From the NCBI GenBank assembly GCA_964544115.1, contig CAZJBP010000006.1:1-39190 (forward strand): DNA of 39,190 nucleotides, written 5' to 3'. A model generated the notes under the pieces. The model saw only the letters and a program-made list of their open reading frames with translations. It made no database searches and was not told the DNA's origin. The DNA comes from CAZJBP01 sp964544115. Its GTDB lineage: Bacteria; Verrucomicrobiota; Kiritimatiellia; UBA8416; JADHWI01. Shown piece after piece: positions 38,147 to 39,190 of the stretch. Numbering within the stretch: position 1 is the first letter of the stretch; the number at the start of each line of letters is the position of its first letter. The position numbers and the translations under genes were made by a program.

Positions 38147-38727
38147 TTGCTCTTCCTCCCGCGGGCCTTTCCGCCGCCCGCCTCCAACACATCGGCAACC
38201 GCCGCCATGATGTCCTCCAGCTCGGCCAGACGGCCCTTGCCCTCATAGCCGCACGCCAGGTCCCCCACCCCGACATCCACGATCCTTACCCCGCGGCCGC
38301 GCAGCGTGGCCAGGTTGGCCTGCGTGGCGGGGTGGTCCCACATCTTCACGTTCATCGCCGGGGCCACGACCAGCGGGGCGCCCGAGGCCAGCGCCGTCGC
38401 CGACAGCAGGTCATCGGCCAACCCGTGCGCCAGTTTGGCCATGACATTGGCCGTGCACGGCGCGATCACCATCACGTCGGCATCGTCGGCCAAGGCAATG
38501 TGCCCCGGCACCCACTCCACGTCGGGATCGAACATCTCCACCGCCACGGGGTTCTGCGAGAGCGTCTGGAACGTCAGCTCCCCGACAAAGCGGGTTGCGG
38601 CGCGGGTCATGATCACGCGCACCTGCCAGTCGCGCTTGCGCATGAGGCGAACCAGCTCGGCCGCCTTGTACGCTGCGATCGACCCGGTCACCCCCAGCAC
38701 CACCCGCCGCTGTTGAGCCGTATTCAT
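38143..38727 (-). CDS. coaC: Phosphopantothenoylcysteine decarboxylase
   Basis: A 194-residue flavoprotein of coenzyme A synthesis that decarboxylates 4'-phosphopantothenoylcysteine to 4'-phosphopantetheine. Motifs: VVLGVTGSIAAYKAAELVR (9-27) for FMN, catalytic H76 in VPGHIALA, IAPCTANVMAKLAHGLADDL (88-107), PAMNVKMW (123-130) for substrate, and ACGYEGKGRL with C159. It is a stand-alone CoaC; the CoaB synthetase domain that is fused in most bacteria is absent and is not next to it. The ATG at 38727 starts at the family N terminus; an ATG 12 codons earlier is less likely. It is first of three overlapping genes. Confidence 0.93.
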   Translation of the reverse strand: MNTAQQRRVVLGVTGSIAAYKAAELVRLMRKRDWQVRVIMTRAATRFVGELTFQTLSQNPVAVEMFDPDVEWVPGHIALADDADVMVIAPCTANVMAKLAHGLADDLLSATALASGAPLVVAPAMNVKMWDHPATQANLATLRGRGVRIVDVGVGDLACGYEGKGRLAELEDIMAAVADVLEAGGGKARGRKSK

Positions 38728-39014
38728 GCCGTAGACCCCACCATGCCCGCCCCTCCGCGTCAAGCCCCGTTTTCCAGCCGCAACAGGGCGGTCGCGGGAT
38801 TCTTGATCTGGAACTCAGGAAATCAGGATGGGCTCGGGCCATCTATACTGCCTGCCTTGAGCATCACGCACAGATCCACTGAGGCTAGCCGCGAGCCGTA
38901 ACTCCGGCCAAGGGCATCGTCGGCCGCAGTGCCGCGCATCCTCACCCGTCACAACGCGTTGCCATCGGGTCGGCAAGCGAAGAGGACACGGCCATCAGAA
39001 CCCCATCGCCTGCC

Positions 39015-39042
39015 TTGACAAGGAGCCGAGTTCTGGGACAAT
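39015..39042 (+). promoter_or_regulatory. Candidate promoter reading rightwards
   Basis: A perfect TTGACA (39015-39020), 16 bases and GACAAT (39037-39042, four of six consensus). A further isolated TACAAT box is at 39125-39130 without a good -35. Either could serve a gene that begins near the window end. Confidence 0.35.
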
Positions 39043-39148
39043 CCGACCCTGAGACTGGCTGTCACGCTTTGGACCAGTAACCTCACTTGACGTCAGTCCG
39101 GCCAGCAAACGACAAGTTGGCAGATACAATAGTTCGCAAGCAAGAGAT

Positions 39149-39190
39149 ATGAACTATTCGCCTTATTCCTCCAGTGACGCCGACAAAGTC
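39149..39190 (+). CDS. Possible start of a gene running out of the window
   Basis: ATG at 39149 opens a frame to the window end, MNYSPYSSSDADKV. Only a weak AAGAG precedes it. Nothing can be said about function, and it may be chance. Confidence 0.2.
   Translation, partial: MNYSPYSSSDADKV

Larger units (their letters stand above)
38728..39190. other. Mostly non-coding window end
   Basis: No gene with family features is seen between the coaC start and about 39148. The first 50 bases should hold the coaC promoter on the minus strand, but I found no convincing boxes. The last about 100 bases are more AT-rich than the rest and contain promoter-like elements pointing out of the window. Confidence 0.5.

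Noticed and set aside
37971..38276. Longer N terminus for the DUF192 protein
   Set aside because: It overlaps the LapA-like and coaC genes out of frame. The ATGA overlap at 37970 gives the family-sized protein.
1..39190. tRNA or rRNA genes
   Set aside because: I looked for the GTTCGAATC-type T-arm and conserved rRNA words and found none.
1..39190. CRISPR array, transposon ends or phage genes
   Set aside because: No spaced direct repeats of 25-40 bases and no transposase, integrase or phage structural motifs were seen. The tandem repeats present have 6-7 base units.

Overview
This is a gene-dense, GC-rich bacterial chromosome segment. It contains no tRNA or rRNA genes, CRISPR array, transposase or phage genes that I can see. 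The lineage points to the PVC group (Verrucomicrobiota, Lentisphaerota or Kiritimatiellota), most likely Kiritimatiellota-like. The evidence is the 50-residue Chlamydiae/Verrucomicrobia-type small basic protein at 5425-5577, a giant secreted LamG/NHL/thrombospondin-3 protein, a leucine-rich-repeat Ser/Thr kinase, an FHA-fused CpaF, and intergenic heptamer arrays of a style I associate with PVC genomes. The phylum is an inference from memory, not a search.

Layout. (1) 3-4067: the 3' part of a giant exported adhesin-like protein, which converges on an SH3b-domain protein (4119-5318). (2) 5425-9071: the small basic protein, a DEDDh exonuclease, a cytoplasmic TPR protein and an N-acetylmuramoyl-L-alanine amidase. 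(3) 9074-14394, minus strand: a probable four-gene operon made of a HAD phosphatase, an ABC ATPase, a solute-binding protein and a fused double permease of the Fe3+/2-aminoethylphosphonate type. (4) 14559-16349: an outer-membrane beta-barrel protein, a nucleoside deoxyribosyltransferase-like enzyme and a thioredoxin-fold protein without a CXXC motif. (5) 16350-17114: 765 bases without a convincing gene, but with strong hairpins, a hexamer repeat and an orphan intrinsic terminator. (6) 17115-20775: rpsB, tsf, a CDP-alcohol phosphatidyltransferase and mtnA. (7) 20791-25187, minus strand: an exported CXXCXGXG zinc protein translationally coupled to a transmembrane Ser/Thr kinase with about eleven 21-residue LRR units.

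(8) 25409-33795: a Tad (tight adherence) type IVc pilus operon. It runs flp, flp, TadE-like, TadG-like, TadE-like, an unknown exported protein, cpaB, FHA-cpaF, tadB, tadC. It is followed by an LpxR-type lipid A deacylase, a membrane FHA protein and a five-domain PEGA protein (33890-37598). No secretin, TadZ/CpaE or prepilin peptidase lies in the window. A kinase/zinc-protein pair transcribed divergently from a pilus locus that carries two FHA domains suggests phosphorylation-linked control of the pilus. This is the main candidate system here, and it is inferred from gene context only. (9) 37602-38727, minus strand: CoaC, a 59-residue LapA-like membrane protein and a DUF192 protein, joined by GTGA and ATGA overlaps. 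(10) 38728-39190: mostly non-coding, with promoter-like elements reading out of the window.

Starts were chosen from Shine-Dalgarno spacing, signal peptides, overlaps and family lengths. Promoters were found by eye against sigma-70-like consensus and carry modest confidence. Several genes lack a Shine-Dalgarno sequence and have a -10 box only 7-9 bases before the start codon, which suggests leaderless transcripts.
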